Positions 55,183 through 64,000 of a DNA stretch of 64,000 nucleotides are shown here, piece by piece (the stretch's first letter is position 1; every line of letters begins with the position of its first letter). The notes below the pieces were generated by a model, which was not told the origin of the DNA, made no database searches, and saw only the letters and a list, made by a program, of their open reading frames with translations. The stretch is from contig NZ_JANKMS010000006.1 in the NCBI RefSeq assembly GCF_024649945.1, positions 124,001 through 188,000 of the forward strand, in the 5' to 3' direction. The translations under genes were made by a program, and so were the position numbers. This DNA is from Flavobacterium panacis (GTDB lineage: Bacteria > Bacteroidota > Bacteroidia > Flavobacteriales > Flavobacteriaceae).

Positions 55183-57912
55183 ATGAAATATTTACAATTA
55201 CTTTTTTTATGTCTTTACGTCTCTTTCGCGACAGCGCAAAACATTACTGTTGTTAGTGACGCAAGTTCGCCAAGAGCAAAATTTGGAGCGGAGAAATTAT
55301 CAGAAACCCTTTCAGCAAAAGGTTTCAAAGTAACCTCTGTTGACAAACTGAAAAACTCAAAAGATAAAGTAATTGTTATTGGAGAAAAAGGAACTGACTT
55401 TTGGAAAAAGAATGCGAAAAGTGCTAAAATCGATGATAGCAAATTAACCAAGAAAGAAGGTTTCTTAATTCGTACTCAAAAAAACATCATTTTCATTGAA
55501 GGAACCGATGCAAGTGGAACGCTGTACGGGGCAATGGAATTGGTAGACAGAATTAAAAGTTCAGGTCAGCTTCCATCAGAAATCAATATTGAAGACAGTC
55601 CAGAAATGGTTCTTCGTGGAGCTTGTATCGGAATGCAGAAACCCGTTTATCTTCCAGGACGCGATGTTTACGAATATCCGTATACGCCAGAAACTTTTCC
55701 TTGGTTTTACGATAAAGCACTTTGGATTAAATACTTAGATATGTTGGTAGATAACCGCATGAATTCTTTGTATTTATGGAACGGACACCCGTTTGCTTCT
55801 TTGGTAAAATTAAAAGAATATCCTTTTGCGGTTGAAGTAAGCGATGAAGACTTTAAAAAGAACGAAGAAATCTATAAATTCCTGACAGTTGAAGCTAACA
55901 AAAGAGGAATTTGGGTAATTCAGATGTTTTATAACATTATCGTTTCTAAGCCTTTCGCAGAGCATTACAACATTAAAACGCAAGATCGTTCTAGACCAAT
56001 CACGCCTTTGTTGTCTGATTATACTAGAAAATCTATTGCCGCTTTCATCGAAAAATATCCAAACGTTGGATTAATGGTTTGTTTGGGAGAAGCAATCAAT
56101 ACCGTTGATGATGACGTAGAATGGTTTACCAAAACGATTATTCCAGGTGTTCGCGATGGTTTGCAAGCATTAGGAAAAACAGAAGAACCACCGATTATCT
56201 TAAGATCTCATGATACAGACGGACCTTTGGTGATGGAGAAATCGCTTCCATTATACAAAAACTTATATACAGAAAGTAAATATACAGGTGAGTCTTTAAC
56301 GACTTATACTCCAGGAGGACCTTGGGGAGAAACACACAAACAGTTGAGCGCTTTAAAATCAATTCATATTGAGAATGTTCACATTTTGGCAAACTTAGAA
56401 CCTTTCAGATATGGTTCTCCAGATTTTATCCAAAAGACAGTAAAAGCAATGCACAGCGTGCACGGAGCCAATGCGTTACACTTGTATCCGCAAGCTTCTT
56501 ATTGGGATTGGCCATATTCTGCCGATAAAACAAAATCAGGAGAACGTTTGTTAGAAATGGATCGAGACTGGATTTGGTACAAAGCTTGGGCAAGATATGC
56601 GTGGGACAGCAAAAGAGATAGAAACGAAGAAGTTAAATATTGGGATAATGATTTAGCGAAGAAATTCGGAACAAGTCAAGAAGCGGCAAATAATATTTTA
56701 AAAGCATACGAAGAAACAGGAGAAATTGCTCCAAAAACGTTAAGACGTTTCGGAATCACAGAAGGAAACAGACAAACTTTATTGTTAGGAATGTTTGAAA
56801 GCCAATTGGTGAATCCGTCAAAATGGAGAGTTTATCCAGGTTTCCACGAATCTTGTGGCCCAGCGGGTGAATTGCTTTTAGAATATGCTAAAAAAGAATG
56901 GAATAAAGAACCACATTCTGGTGAACTTCCAACGCAGATTATTGCTGAAATTACAGAACACGGAAGATTGGCAGTTGAAGCTATCGACAAAGCCGAAGCT
57001 AGTGTAACGAAAGACAAAGAAGAATTTGCACGTCTTAAAAACGATATGCATGCGTACAAAGCTTTCGCCGATTTCTTTTCAGAAAAAGTAAAAGCAGCTT
57101 TGTTGGTTTTGAGATACAGTTATTCAAATGATATTGCTGATTTAGACAAAGCGATGCCTCATTTAGAAAAAAGCTTGGAACATTACGAATTATTGGTAAA
57201 ATTAACGAAAGACACGTATCACTATGCTAACAGTATGCAGACAGCACAACGTAGAATTCCGATTGGAGGAGACGACGGAAACAACAAAACTTGGGCTGAA
57301 TTATTACCGCACTATGAGCGTGAATTGGCTAATTTCAAAAGAAATCTAGAGAAGCTAAAATCTTCAAAAGATGGAAAAGTAGAAAGCAAAGAAGGGAAAC
57401 CTTGGAAAACTGCTGATGTAACTTTTATTGACGAAAAACCGGGAACTTATTTAGTAAAAACAGGAACAAAAGTCTACGGAACTGATATTTCTGAACTAAC
57501 TAAAATAGCTCCTGAACTTCAAAACCTAAGAGGATATTCGTTTGTAGAAAACGATCAAAACGAAAAAGGAACACACTTAAAGTTTAGAAATACAAAAGCC
57601 GTTAAATTAGTAGTTGGTTATTTCAATTCAGATCAGAAGAGATTTTTATTACCTCCAAGTTTAGAGACAGATGCTGCAGGAAATGCTCATGGTCAAGCTG
57701 AAGTAATTCTGGCAAGTGCCATGAATTTGAAAGATTTACCACGTGTAAATATTCATACGTATACTTTCCAACCAGGAGAAAATAAATTGGATTTAGGAAA
57801 AGGAAAAGTATTGATTTTAGGCTTCATCGATGCCGATCAAAATATTACACCACGTGATGTCGGATATATTGATGCAGGAGAGAAAGCAGCAGTAGATTGG
57901 TTGTTTTATTAA
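55183..57912 (+). CDS. Large GH20b/TIM-barrel hydrolase (alpha-uronidase type, family undecided)
   Basis: The 909-residue secreted enzyme begins with a GH20b-like alpha/beta domain (residues about 20-125, FGAEKLSETLSAKGFKV; IIFIEGTDASGTLYGAMEL). A TIM barrel follows (RGACIGMQKPVYL, NRMNSLYLWNGHPFASLV, GLMVCLGEAINTVDDD, PIILRSHDTDGP, HIENVHILANLEPFRYGSP). A helical region and a C-terminal sandwich end the protein. The layout recalls GH115 and GH138 (alpha-glucuronidase and alpha-galacturonidase). GH138 would fit an RG-II locus, but I cannot decide from sequence alone. Confidence 0.6.
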   Translation: MKYLQLLFLCLYVSFATAQNITVVSDASSPRAKFGAEKLSETLSAKGFKVTSVDKLKNSKDKVIVIGEKGTDFWKKNAKSAKIDDSKLTKKEGFLIRTQKNIIFIEGTDASGTLYGAMELVDRIKSSGQLPSEINIEDSPEMVLRGACIGMQKPVYLPGRDVYEYPYTPETFPWFYDKALWIKYLDMLVDNRMNSLYLWNGHPFASLVKLKEYPFAVEVSDEDFKKNEEIYKFLTVEANKRGIWVIQMFYNIIVSKPFAEHYNIKTQDRSRPITPLLSDYTRKSIAAFIEKYPNVGLMVCLGEAINTVDDDVEWFTKTIIPGVRDGLQALGKTEEPPIILRSHDTDGPLVMEKSLPLYKNLYTESKYTGESLTTYTPGGPWGETHKQLSALKSIHIENVHILANLEPFRYGSPDFIQKTVKAMHSVHGANALHLYPQASYWDWPYSADKTKSGERLLEMDRDWIWYKAWARYAWDSKRDRNEEVKYWDNDLAKKFGTSQEAANNILKAYEETGEIAPKTLRRFGITEGNRQTLLLGMFESQLVNPSKWRVYPGFHESCGPAGELLLEYAKKEWNKEPHSGELPTQIIAEITEHGRLAVEAIDKAEASVTKDKEEFARLKNDMHAYKAFADFFSEKVKAALLVLRYSYSNDIADLDKAMPHLEKSLEHYELLVKLTKDTYHYANSMQTAQRRIPIGGDDGNNKTWAELLPHYERELANFKRNLEKLKSSKDGKVESKEGKPWKTADVTFIDEKPGTYLVKTGTKVYGTDISELTKIAPELQNLRGYSFVENDQNEKGTHLKFRNTKAVKLVVGYFNSDQKRFLLPPSLETDAAGNAHGQAEVILASAMNLKDLPRVNIHTYTFQPGENKLDLGKGKVLILGFIDADQNITPRDVGYIDAGEKAAVDWLFY

Positions 57913-57920
57913 TGGACGTT

Positions 57921-57947
57921 CCTGCAAGGTTTTCAAAACCTTGTAGG
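57921..57947. repeat. Hairpin repeat, family C
   Basis: CCTGCAAGGTTTTCAAAACC and TTGTAGG form a hairpin 9 bases after the preceding stop codon. It opens the 411-base gap 57913-58323, which holds only repeats: this one, element N, two family B copies and a family L half. Confidence 0.85.
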
Positions 57948-57981
57948 TATAAATAAAAGTTTAGAATTAAAAGAATAATTT

Positions 57982-58084
57982 GGGCGTGTTCGCCGCGGCG
58001 AATCGGGCTGTACGTTCCCGCTTTTTTTGGGGCGAAGAAAAATCGCCTCAAAAAAGAGCTCCACTGCCATCCTTCACGCGAACA
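57982..58084. repeat. GC-rich intergenic element N
   Basis: This stretch runs from GGGCGTGTTCGCCGCGGCGA to CCATCCTTCACGC and is far richer in GC than its surroundings. It contains small hairpins (TTCGCCGCGGCGAA; GGGGCGA and TCGCCTC; TTTTTT and AAAAAA). I recall similar elements as widespread repeats in flavobacterial genomes. One copy lies here. No coding potential is evident. Confidence 0.6.
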
Positions 58085-58148
58085 AAGGTATAAACACAAT
58101 CTTGTCATCCCGAGGAACGAGGGATCTCCGCAAGAAACTCGACAATAG

Positions 58149-58256
58149 TTTGTCATTTCGACGTAAGGAGAAATCACACACGGGATTCGACAAAGATTAG
58201 AAATAACATTGCGGAGTTACTAGTGTGATTTCTCCCTTCGGTCGAAATGACAAAAC
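58149..58256. repeat. Family B repeat (GACGTAAGGAG subtype)
   Basis: The left arm from 58149 and the right arm 58225-58256 pair nearly fully (CCCTTCGG replaces CCTTACG in the right arm). A truncated second copy (about 58103-58148) lies directly before it. A family L half (CCTTATATAACTTATATGGT, 58294-58313) follows and contains a false start ATG at 58309. Confidence 0.85.
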
Positions 58257-58323
58257 AGCGAATTAAACTTCGCAGAAATAACAACTTAAATTACCTTATA
58301 TAACTTATATGGTTTTTAAAAAT

Positions 58324-61300
58324 ATGAACAGAATAGTTTTTTTTATTTTTTGTTTTTTTTCAAGTCTTTGCTTTGTTTGGAGTCAGAGCAAAGATTCAGG
58401 TAAATTTCGAAAAGAGATTTCTCTGAATTCATCTTGGGAAACCATAATCTTGGAAAATCTTCCGGTGCAGGAAGAGAGGTTTGTAGACCATCCTAAAACT
58501 GATTCCAATTGGCAGCAGGTTAGTGTGCCTCACAATTGGGATCAGTATTATGGTTTCAGAAGAACAAAACATGGAAATTTGCACGGTACTGCATGGTACA
58601 AAAGAACATTAAAACTCGACAAAACTACGGCTGGAAAAAGACTCTTTTTGTTTTTTGAAGGCGTTAGTTCTTATGCGACTGTTTGGGTAAACGGTAAAAA
58701 AGTGGGCGAACACAAAGGTGGTCGAACCACTTTTACGCTTGATATTACCAAAGCAGTTTCTTTAGAAAAAGAGAATCAGATTTTAGTAAAAGCGTCACAT
58801 CCATCCTTTATTGCAGATCTTCCTTGGGTTTGCGGAGGATGTTCTGGCGAATGGGGATTCTCAGAAGGTTCTCAGCCAATGGGGATTTTCAGACCCGTTT
58901 CTTTAGTGATTACAAACGATGTTAGAATCGAACCTTTTGGAGTTCATATCTGGAATGACAAATCGGTTTCGAAACAAAAAGCGACTTTGCTTACGACAAC
59001 AGAAATTAAAAATTACGGAACTTCAGATCGAAATCTAACCATCGAAAATGTCCTTTTCGATGCTTCAGGGAAAAAGGTTTCGACATCAAAAAGTACAGTT
59101 AAAAATACTTCAGGCGAAATAAAATTGGTTGCTCAGACTTTACCGGAAATTCAAAATCCGAGATTATGGTCGCCATCTAATCCGTATTTGTATAAATTGG
59201 TTACTTCTGTTTTTGAAAACGGAAAAATAATCGATCAATTAACAACGCCTTACGGAATTCGCTGGGTGAGTTGGCCAGTGAGTCGTGATGGAAAAGACAA
59301 TCGTTTTTTCATTAACGACGAACCTGTTTTTATAAATGGCGTTTGCGAATACGAACATCAAATTGGAAATAGTCATGCGTTTTCAGACGAACAGATTCAT
59401 GCCAGAATTGAACAAATCAAAGCGGGTGGATTTAACGCTTTTAGAGAAGCGCATCAGCCTCATAATTTATTGTACCAAAAAGAATTAGACGAAAACGGGA
59501 TCTTATTCTGGAGTCAGTTTTCGGCACATATTTGGTACGATACGCCAGAATTCAAAGAAAATTTCAAAACCTTATTGCGCGAATGGGTTAAAGAACGCAG
59601 AAACAGTCCATCAGTTGTCATGTGGGGATTACAGAATGAAAGTACAATTCCGAAAGAATTTGCAGAAGAATGCACGCAGATTATCCGCGAAATGGATCCG
59701 TTATCGGCTTCACAAAGAATTGTAACGACTTGTAATGGAGGAGAAGGAACAGATTGGAATGTGGTTCAAAACTGGTCAGGAACGTATGGCGGAGATCCGT
59801 TAAAATACCATTTAGAAATGACGACTCAGTTGTTAAATGGAGAATACGGTGCTTGGCGTTCGGCAGATTTACATACGGAAGGCGAATTCGACCAAAAAGG
59901 AACTTTAAGCGAAAACCGTTTTTCTCAATTAATGGAAATTAAAGTAAGAGAAGCGGAATCGGTTCGAGATAAAATCGCGGGACAATTCAATTGGCTTTTT
60001 GCTTCGCACGAAAACCCAGGACGTGTACAAAACGGAGAAGGATTTAGAGATATTGATAAAGTCGGACCAGTAAATTACAAAGGACTTTTTACGATTTGGG
60101 GAGAGCCTTTGGATGCGTTTTATATGTATCGCGCCAATTATGCTTCAAACAAAACAAATCCGATGGTTTATATTGTTTCGCACACTTGGCCAAGTCGTTG
60201 GGAAAAAGCAGGAATCAAAAACGGAATTGATATTTACTCGAATTGTGACGAAGTTGAATTGTTTAATGATGTGAATAAAGTTTCACTGGGAAAACTAAAA
60301 AATCCGGGAATTGGAAAGCATTTTCAATTTAACAATGTCAATATTCAGTACAATGTTTTATATGCTGTTGGATATGTAAACGGAAAAGCCGTTGCCAAAG
60401 ATTATATTGTTTTGAATACTCTTCCGAAAGCGCCAAATTTAGAAACTCTAGTTTCTGATAGAACGGATATTTTAAAAGCAAAAACTGGTTTGAACTATAT
60501 CTACAGAGTAAATTGCGGTGGTTCAGAATATACAGATCGTAATGGAAATACTTGGTTTACCGATACACATAAAAGCGGTCAAAATACTTGGGGATCATTG
60601 TCTTGGACAGATAATTTCGAAAAATTGCCAGATTTCTTTGCAAGTCAGAGAAGCAGTTTTGATCCTGTAAATGGTACAAAAGATCCAGAATTATTTCAGA
60701 ATTTCAGATACGGAGTGGATAAATTACTTTATGAATTTCCTGCACCAGACGGAGAATATGAAATTGAATTGTATTTCTCAGAACCTTGGTACGGAACAGG
60801 CGGAGGATTAGACTGCAAAGGCTGGCGTTTGTTTGATGTTGCCATTAATGATGCTGTAGTTTTAAAAGATTTTGATATTTGGGCAGAAGTGAGACATGAT
60901 AAAGCGTTAAAGAAAACTTTTACTGTAAAAAGTGTCAATGGAAAAATAGTGATTTCGTTTCCAAATGTAAAAGCGGGACAAGCCATTATTTCAGCGATTG
61001 CGATTGCAACAAAAAATAAAAATGTAAAACCAACGGACCAATCGCCAAGAAATATTCAGAATGTAAGTTTAGATGCTAAAGATTTTAAAATGGCTTCTTG
61101 GTTAGATATTAATTCAAAACAATATTCAAACTCTGAAGTTATTTTTACGGAATTGCCTTCAGAAGTTTTTGGTGCAGATTATTTACAGTTTGCTGATAAT
61201 TCAAAAGTTTCAGGTTCATTCACAGCAAAAGAAGAATCGACTATTTTTGTTTTAATTGATGATAAAATAAAGTCAATAAAAGGACTTTCAGATTATAAAA

Positions 61301-61845
61301 AAATAGAAGAAAAAGCGAAAAACAATAACGGAATTTCTTTTGATGTTTTCACTAAAAAAGTAAAGAAAGGCGAGAAAGTTATTTTTGACAATAAAGAGAC
61401 AATTTTGACAATTGCAGTTGTTCCAACTTACGATATGGGCGAAAAAGACGATTCGAGACCTGTTGTAATTATAGAAGCAGAAAAAACAAAAACTACAGGA
61501 GAAGGAATTGAAAAAGGTAATTTCAAAAAAGCCGATTATATTGAGTTCACTAAAAAGACCAATAATAGTATCGAATTTGAAGTAAAACCAGGTGTTGCAG
61601 GGATTTATTTAATGCGTTTCCGTTTTATGAATCGAAATGAAATGCCAATGAAAGTGAAATTCAAAATGGAAGATGCGTATGGAATCCTAATGAGAAACGA
61701 TACGATTGAATTTTTCCCTTCACCAGAAAAATGGAAAATTTTGAACACAACATCAGGAGGTTATATCAATGCAGGAACGTATAAAATTACTTTAGATGGA
61801 GATGATTTGAAAGGGCTGATGATTGATAATTTCGAGTTTCAGTAG
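58324..61845 (+). CDS. GH2 glycoside hydrolase with malectin-like and C-terminal sandwich domains
   Basis: The secreted enzyme of about 1173 residues has a GH2 jelly roll (VSVPHNWDQYYGF; VWVNGKKVGEHKGG), an Ig-like domain and a TIM barrel. Acid/base is Glu439 in LQNEST and nucleophile is Glu507 in LNGEYGAW (numbering from this ATG). After the barrel come a malectin-like domain (about 715-880, YRVNCGGSEYTDRNGNTW; IELYFSEPWYG) and a CBM6-like end (about 1055-1173, VIIEAEKTKTTGEGIEKGNF). ATG 58324 is chosen because ATG 58309 is in a repeat. Substrate beyond a beta-glycoside is not readable. Confidence 0.88.
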   Translation: MNRIVFFIFCFFSSLCFVWSQSKDSGKFRKEISLNSSWETIILENLPVQEERFVDHPKTDSNWQQVSVPHNWDQYYGFRRTKHGNLHGTAWYKRTLKLDKTTAGKRLFLFFEGVSSYATVWVNGKKVGEHKGGRTTFTLDITKAVSLEKENQILVKASHPSFIADLPWVCGGCSGEWGFSEGSQPMGIFRPVSLVITNDVRIEPFGVHIWNDKSVSKQKATLLTTTEIKNYGTSDRNLTIENVLFDASGKKVSTSKSTVKNTSGEIKLVAQTLPEIQNPRLWSPSNPYLYKLVTSVFENGKIIDQLTTPYGIRWVSWPVSRDGKDNRFFINDEPVFINGVCEYEHQIGNSHAFSDEQIHARIEQIKAGGFNAFREAHQPHNLLYQKELDENGILFWSQFSAHIWYDTPEFKENFKTLLREWVKERRNSPSVVMWGLQNESTIPKEFAEECTQIIREMDPLSASQRIVTTCNGGEGTDWNVVQNWSGTYGGDPLKYHLEMTTQLLNGEYGAWRSADLHTEGEFDQKGTLSENRFSQLMEIKVREAESVRDKIAGQFNWLFASHENPGRVQNGEGFRDIDKVGPVNYKGLFTIWGEPLDAFYMYRANYASNKTNPMVYIVSHTWPSRWEKAGIKNGIDIYSNCDEVELFNDVNKVSLGKLKNPGIGKHFQFNNVNIQYNVLYAVGYVNGKAVAKDYIVLNTLPKAPNLETLVSDRTDILKAKTGLNYIYRVNCGGSEYTDRNGNTWFTDTHKSGQNTWGSLSWTDNFEKLPDFFASQRSSFDPVNGTKDPELFQNFRYGVDKLLYEFPAPDGEYEIELYFSEPWYGTGGGLDCKGWRLFDVAINDAVVLKDFDIWAEVRHDKALKKTFTVKSVNGKIVISFPNVKAGQAIISAIAIATKNKNVKPTDQSPRNIQNVSLDAKDFKMASWLDINSKQYSNSEVIFTELPSEVFGADYLQFADNSKVSGSFTAKEESTIFVLIDDKIKSIKGLSDYKKIEEKAKNNNGISFDVFTKKVKKGEKVIFDNKETILTIAVVPTYDMGEKDDSRPVVIIEAEKTKTTGEGIEKGNFKKADYIEFTKKTNNSIEFEVKPGVAGIYLMRFRFMNRNEMPMKVKFKMEDAYGILMRNDTIEFFPSPEKWKILNTTSGGYINAGTYKITLDGDDLKGLMIDNFEFQ

Positions 61846-61983
61846 ATTTTTTTAGAGGGACAAAGTGACGAGTAACAAAGTGACAAAGGTTTCTTTTGAA
61901 AAGGTATTAGTTTGTCAGGCTGAGCGAAGTCGAAGCCCACGCAAAGTAATTCTACAATTTAGGATTATAAAGAAATAAAATAA

Positions 61984-62118
61984 TCTCGCAAAGACGCAAA
62001 AACGCAAAGTTTTTTTCTGAACCATATAAGTAATATAAGTTCAATTAAGACAAAACTTAAATTATGTTATATTACTTATATGGTTTAATTTACTTTGCGA
62101 CTCTGCGACTTTGCGAGA
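61984..62118. repeat. Nested repeats: family K outside, family L inside
   Basis: The outer K arms are TCTCGCAAAGACGCAAAAAC (from 61984, to 62009) and 62093-62118, largely complementary. The inner L arms are GAACCATATAAGTAATATAA (from 62019) and TTATATTACTTATATGGTT (62067-62085), exact over 19 bases. A partial GAGCGAAGTCGAAG unit lies upstream at about 61912-61945. Confidence 0.88.
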
Positions 62119-62132
62119 GAAAAAATAAAAAT

Positions 62133-64000
62133 ATGTTTAAAAAAATTACACTTGCATTATTGTTTTCGGTATCAATTTTTGCACAAAAACAAGCCAGAAT
62201 TGTAGAAGACTTCAACAAAAAATGGAACTTTAAATTAGGAGATTATCCCGAAGCGATAAATGCTAATTATAACGTATCAGATTGGAGAACGCTTCAATTG
62301 CCGCACGATTGGAGTATTGAAGGCGCTTTTGATAAAGATGCTAAAACCAAACAAGCGCAAGGATTTTTGCCTGCTGGAAAAGGATGGTATCGTAAAGTTT
62401 TTACGATTCCCGCGAGTTGGAAAAGTAAAACAATTTCGATTGAATTTGATGGTGTTTTTAAGAATAGCGAAGTATTCTTAAATGGGAAATCATTGGGAGT
62501 TCGTCCAAATGGTTATATCTCATTTGCCTACGATTTGTCTCCGTATTTAAATTATGGACAAGCCAATACTATCGCAGTTAAGGTCGATAATGATTCTCAG
62601 CCCAATTCAAGATGGTATACAGGTTCTGGAATTTACAGAAATGTGAGATTGGTGGCTAGCGAAAAATTGCACGTAGGGAAGTGGGGAACTTTTGTAACTA
62701 CACCTGAGGTTTCAACAAAGCAATCAAAAGTGCATTTAGAAGTTACAATCAATAACGATAATGATAGTGCCAGAGAATTTACATTGGTGACTTCAATTTT
62801 AGATGCTAAGAATAAAGAAGTAGCCAATAAAACTTCGGTAGAGAAAATCGGAGCTAAAACTTTTGAAACTAAAGTGCATAATCTCGATGTTCTAAAGCCA
62901 CAATTATGGAATACTGAAAATCCGTATTTGTATAAAGTCATTACAAAAATCTACGAGAAATCGGTACTAGTTGATAATTACGAAACTCCACTTGGATTTA
63001 GATTTTTCAACTTCGATTCAGAAAAAGGATTTTCATTAAACGGTGTTCCAACTAAAATTTACGGAGTTTGCCTGCATCATGATAACGGTGCTTTAGGTGC
63101 TGTAGAAAATATTCATGCTGTTAGAAGAAAACTGACTTTGATGAAAGAAATGGGAGCAAACGCTATTAGAATGTCTCATAATCCTCATTCTTTGGAAATG
63201 ATGCAATTGTGCGACGAAATGGGATTCATCGTTCAGGACGAAGCTTTTGACGTTTGGAAAAAGAAAAAAGTAACCAACGATTACCACAAAGATTGGGATG
63301 CTTGGCACAAACAGGATTTAGAAGATTTTATTAAAAGAGACCGCAATCATCCATCGGTTATGATGTGGAGTATTGGTAATGAAATCAGAGAGCAGTTTGA
63401 CAGCACTGGAATTGCGATTACGAGAGAATTGGCTAAAATTGTAAAGTCATTAGATGTAACTCGTCCCGTAACTTCTGCCTTAACAGAAAATGTGATTGAG
63501 AAGAATTTTATCTATCAATCAGGCGCTTTAGATCTTTTGGGATTCAATTACAAACATGAAGATTATAAGGATTTCCCAACTAAATTTAAAGGGCAAAAAA
63601 TATTAGCTTCAGAAAGTGTTTCAGCTTTAGAAACACGTGGACATTATGATCAATCGGATATTATTCAGGCTTGGCCGGTAAAACACGGTGCTCCATTTGA
63701 TGGAAATGCAGATTGGACGGTTTCGGCTTACGATCAAATAAAATCGTATTGGGGCGCAACGCACGAGGAAAACTGGAAAACAATAAAAAGTCAGGATTTC
63801 ATGGCAGGAACTTTTATCTGGACTGGATTCGATTATATCGGAGAACCAGATCCTTATCCGTTTCCTGCAAGAAGTTCGTATTTCGGAATTGTAGATTTAT
63901 CCGGACTTCCAAAAGATGTATATTATATGTACCAAAGCGAATGGTCAAATAAAACGGTTTTGCATATTTTACCACATTGGAACTGGAAAAAAGATCAGGA
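62133..64000 (+). CDS. GH2 beta-galactosidase-type enzyme, cut by window end
   Basis: The reading frame is open from ATG 62133 to the window end (622 codons plus two bases), so the C-terminus is missing. A Sec signal (MFKKITLALLFSVSIFAQ) is followed by the GH2 jelly roll (LQLPHDWSIEGAF; EVFLNGKSLGVRPNGY), an Ig-like domain and the barrel. Acid/base is Glu417 in WSIGNEIREQ and nucleophile is Glu494 in ASESVSAL. FIWTGFDYIGEPDPYPFPARSS is typical of Bacteroidota GH2 beta-galactosidases. It lies 14 bases after a nested repeat and is the third GH2 of the locus. Confidence 0.9.
   Translation, partial: MFKKITLALLFSVSIFAQKQARIVEDFNKKWNFKLGDYPEAINANYNVSDWRTLQLPHDWSIEGAFDKDAKTKQAQGFLPAGKGWYRKVFTIPASWKSKTISIEFDGVFKNSEVFLNGKSLGVRPNGYISFAYDLSPYLNYGQANTIAVKVDNDSQPNSRWYTGSGIYRNVRLVASEKLHVGKWGTFVTTPEVSTKQSKVHLEVTINNDNDSAREFTLVTSILDAKNKEVANKTSVEKIGAKTFETKVHNLDVLKPQLWNTENPYLYKVITKIYEKSVLVDNYETPLGFRFFNFDSEKGFSLNGVPTKIYGVCLHHDNGALGAVENIHAVRRKLTLMKEMGANAIRMSHNPHSLEMMQLCDEMGFIVQDEAFDVWKKKKVTNDYHKDWDAWHKQDLEDFIKRDRNHPSVMMWSIGNEIREQFDSTGIAITRELAKIVKSLDVTRPVTSALTENVIEKNFIYQSGALDLLGFNYKHEDYKDFPTKFKGQKILASESVSALETRGHYDQSDIIQAWPVKHGAPFDGNADWTVSAYDQIKSYWGATHEENWKTIKSQDFMAGTFIWTGFDYIGEPDPYPFPARSSYFGIVDLSGLPKDVYYMYQSEWSNKTVLHILPHWNWKKDQ

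Noticed and set aside
57845..58177. Minus-strand frame of 110 codons over the gap 57913-58323
   Set aside because: It translates element N and parts of family B and C repeats and extends into the end of the neighbouring gene. No homologous domain is recognisable.

Overview
The window is a carbohydrate-degradation locus from a member of the Bacteroidota, most likely Flavobacterium or a close relative. The evidence is the low GC content, a SusC/SusD pair, Sec and lipoprotein signals on nearly every product, TAnnTTTG-type -7 boxes, A-rich leaders in place of Shine-Dalgarno sites, and many flavobacterial-style palindromic intergenic repeats. All 30 genes I accept lie on the + strand, and the last runs off the window end. 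I saw no rRNA, tRNA, CRISPR array, insertion sequence or transcriptional regulator.

Layout. (1) 135-18857 holds a beta-propeller glycosidase, a GH2, a GH106 rhamnosidase, an SGNH esterase, a DUF5703-type protein overlapping a PL1 lyase, a GH127-type beta-L-arabinofuranosidase and a CE8 pectin methylesterase. A hairpin terminator follows at 18930-18976. (2) 18858-19577 is a 720-base regulatory region. (3) 19578-29425 is the core: susC-like, susD-like, PL1, DUF3826, PL1. (4) 29677-52688 holds a beta-helix/TIM-barrel fusion, a GH140 apiosidase-like enzyme, GH28, a GH43-like protein, a sialidase-fold protein, GH78, a CE19-like esterase, GH95, an MGH1-like toroid protein, one unrelated membrane protein and a second GH78. 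(5) A new promoter near 52726 starts the last group: a sialidase-fold lipoprotein, an exported isomerase-like TIM barrel, a large GH20b/TIM-barrel hydrolase and two GH2 enzymes.

Taken together this looks like a pectin utilization locus aimed at rhamnogalacturonan II as well as homogalacturonan. PL1, CE8 and GH28 cut and de-esterify the galacturonan backbone. GH106, GH78, GH95, GH127, GH140, GH2 and the CE19-like esterase match the enzyme set known from the Bacteroides thetaiotaomicron RG-II system. SusC/SusD import oligosaccharides, and most hydrolases look periplasmic or surface-anchored. No GH105 or GH88 (for unsaturated uronides) and no PL9 or PL11 is present in the window.

The two most unusual non-coding signals are these. 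First, a 15-bp direct-repeat element, consensus CRGGAYAGWRCAGGA, occurs three times and only in the two regions that look like real promoters: upstream of susC and upstream of the gene at 52832. Second, almost every other gene junction is filled with one or more families of long inverted repeats. Several of these are nested inside the loops of others like Russian dolls.
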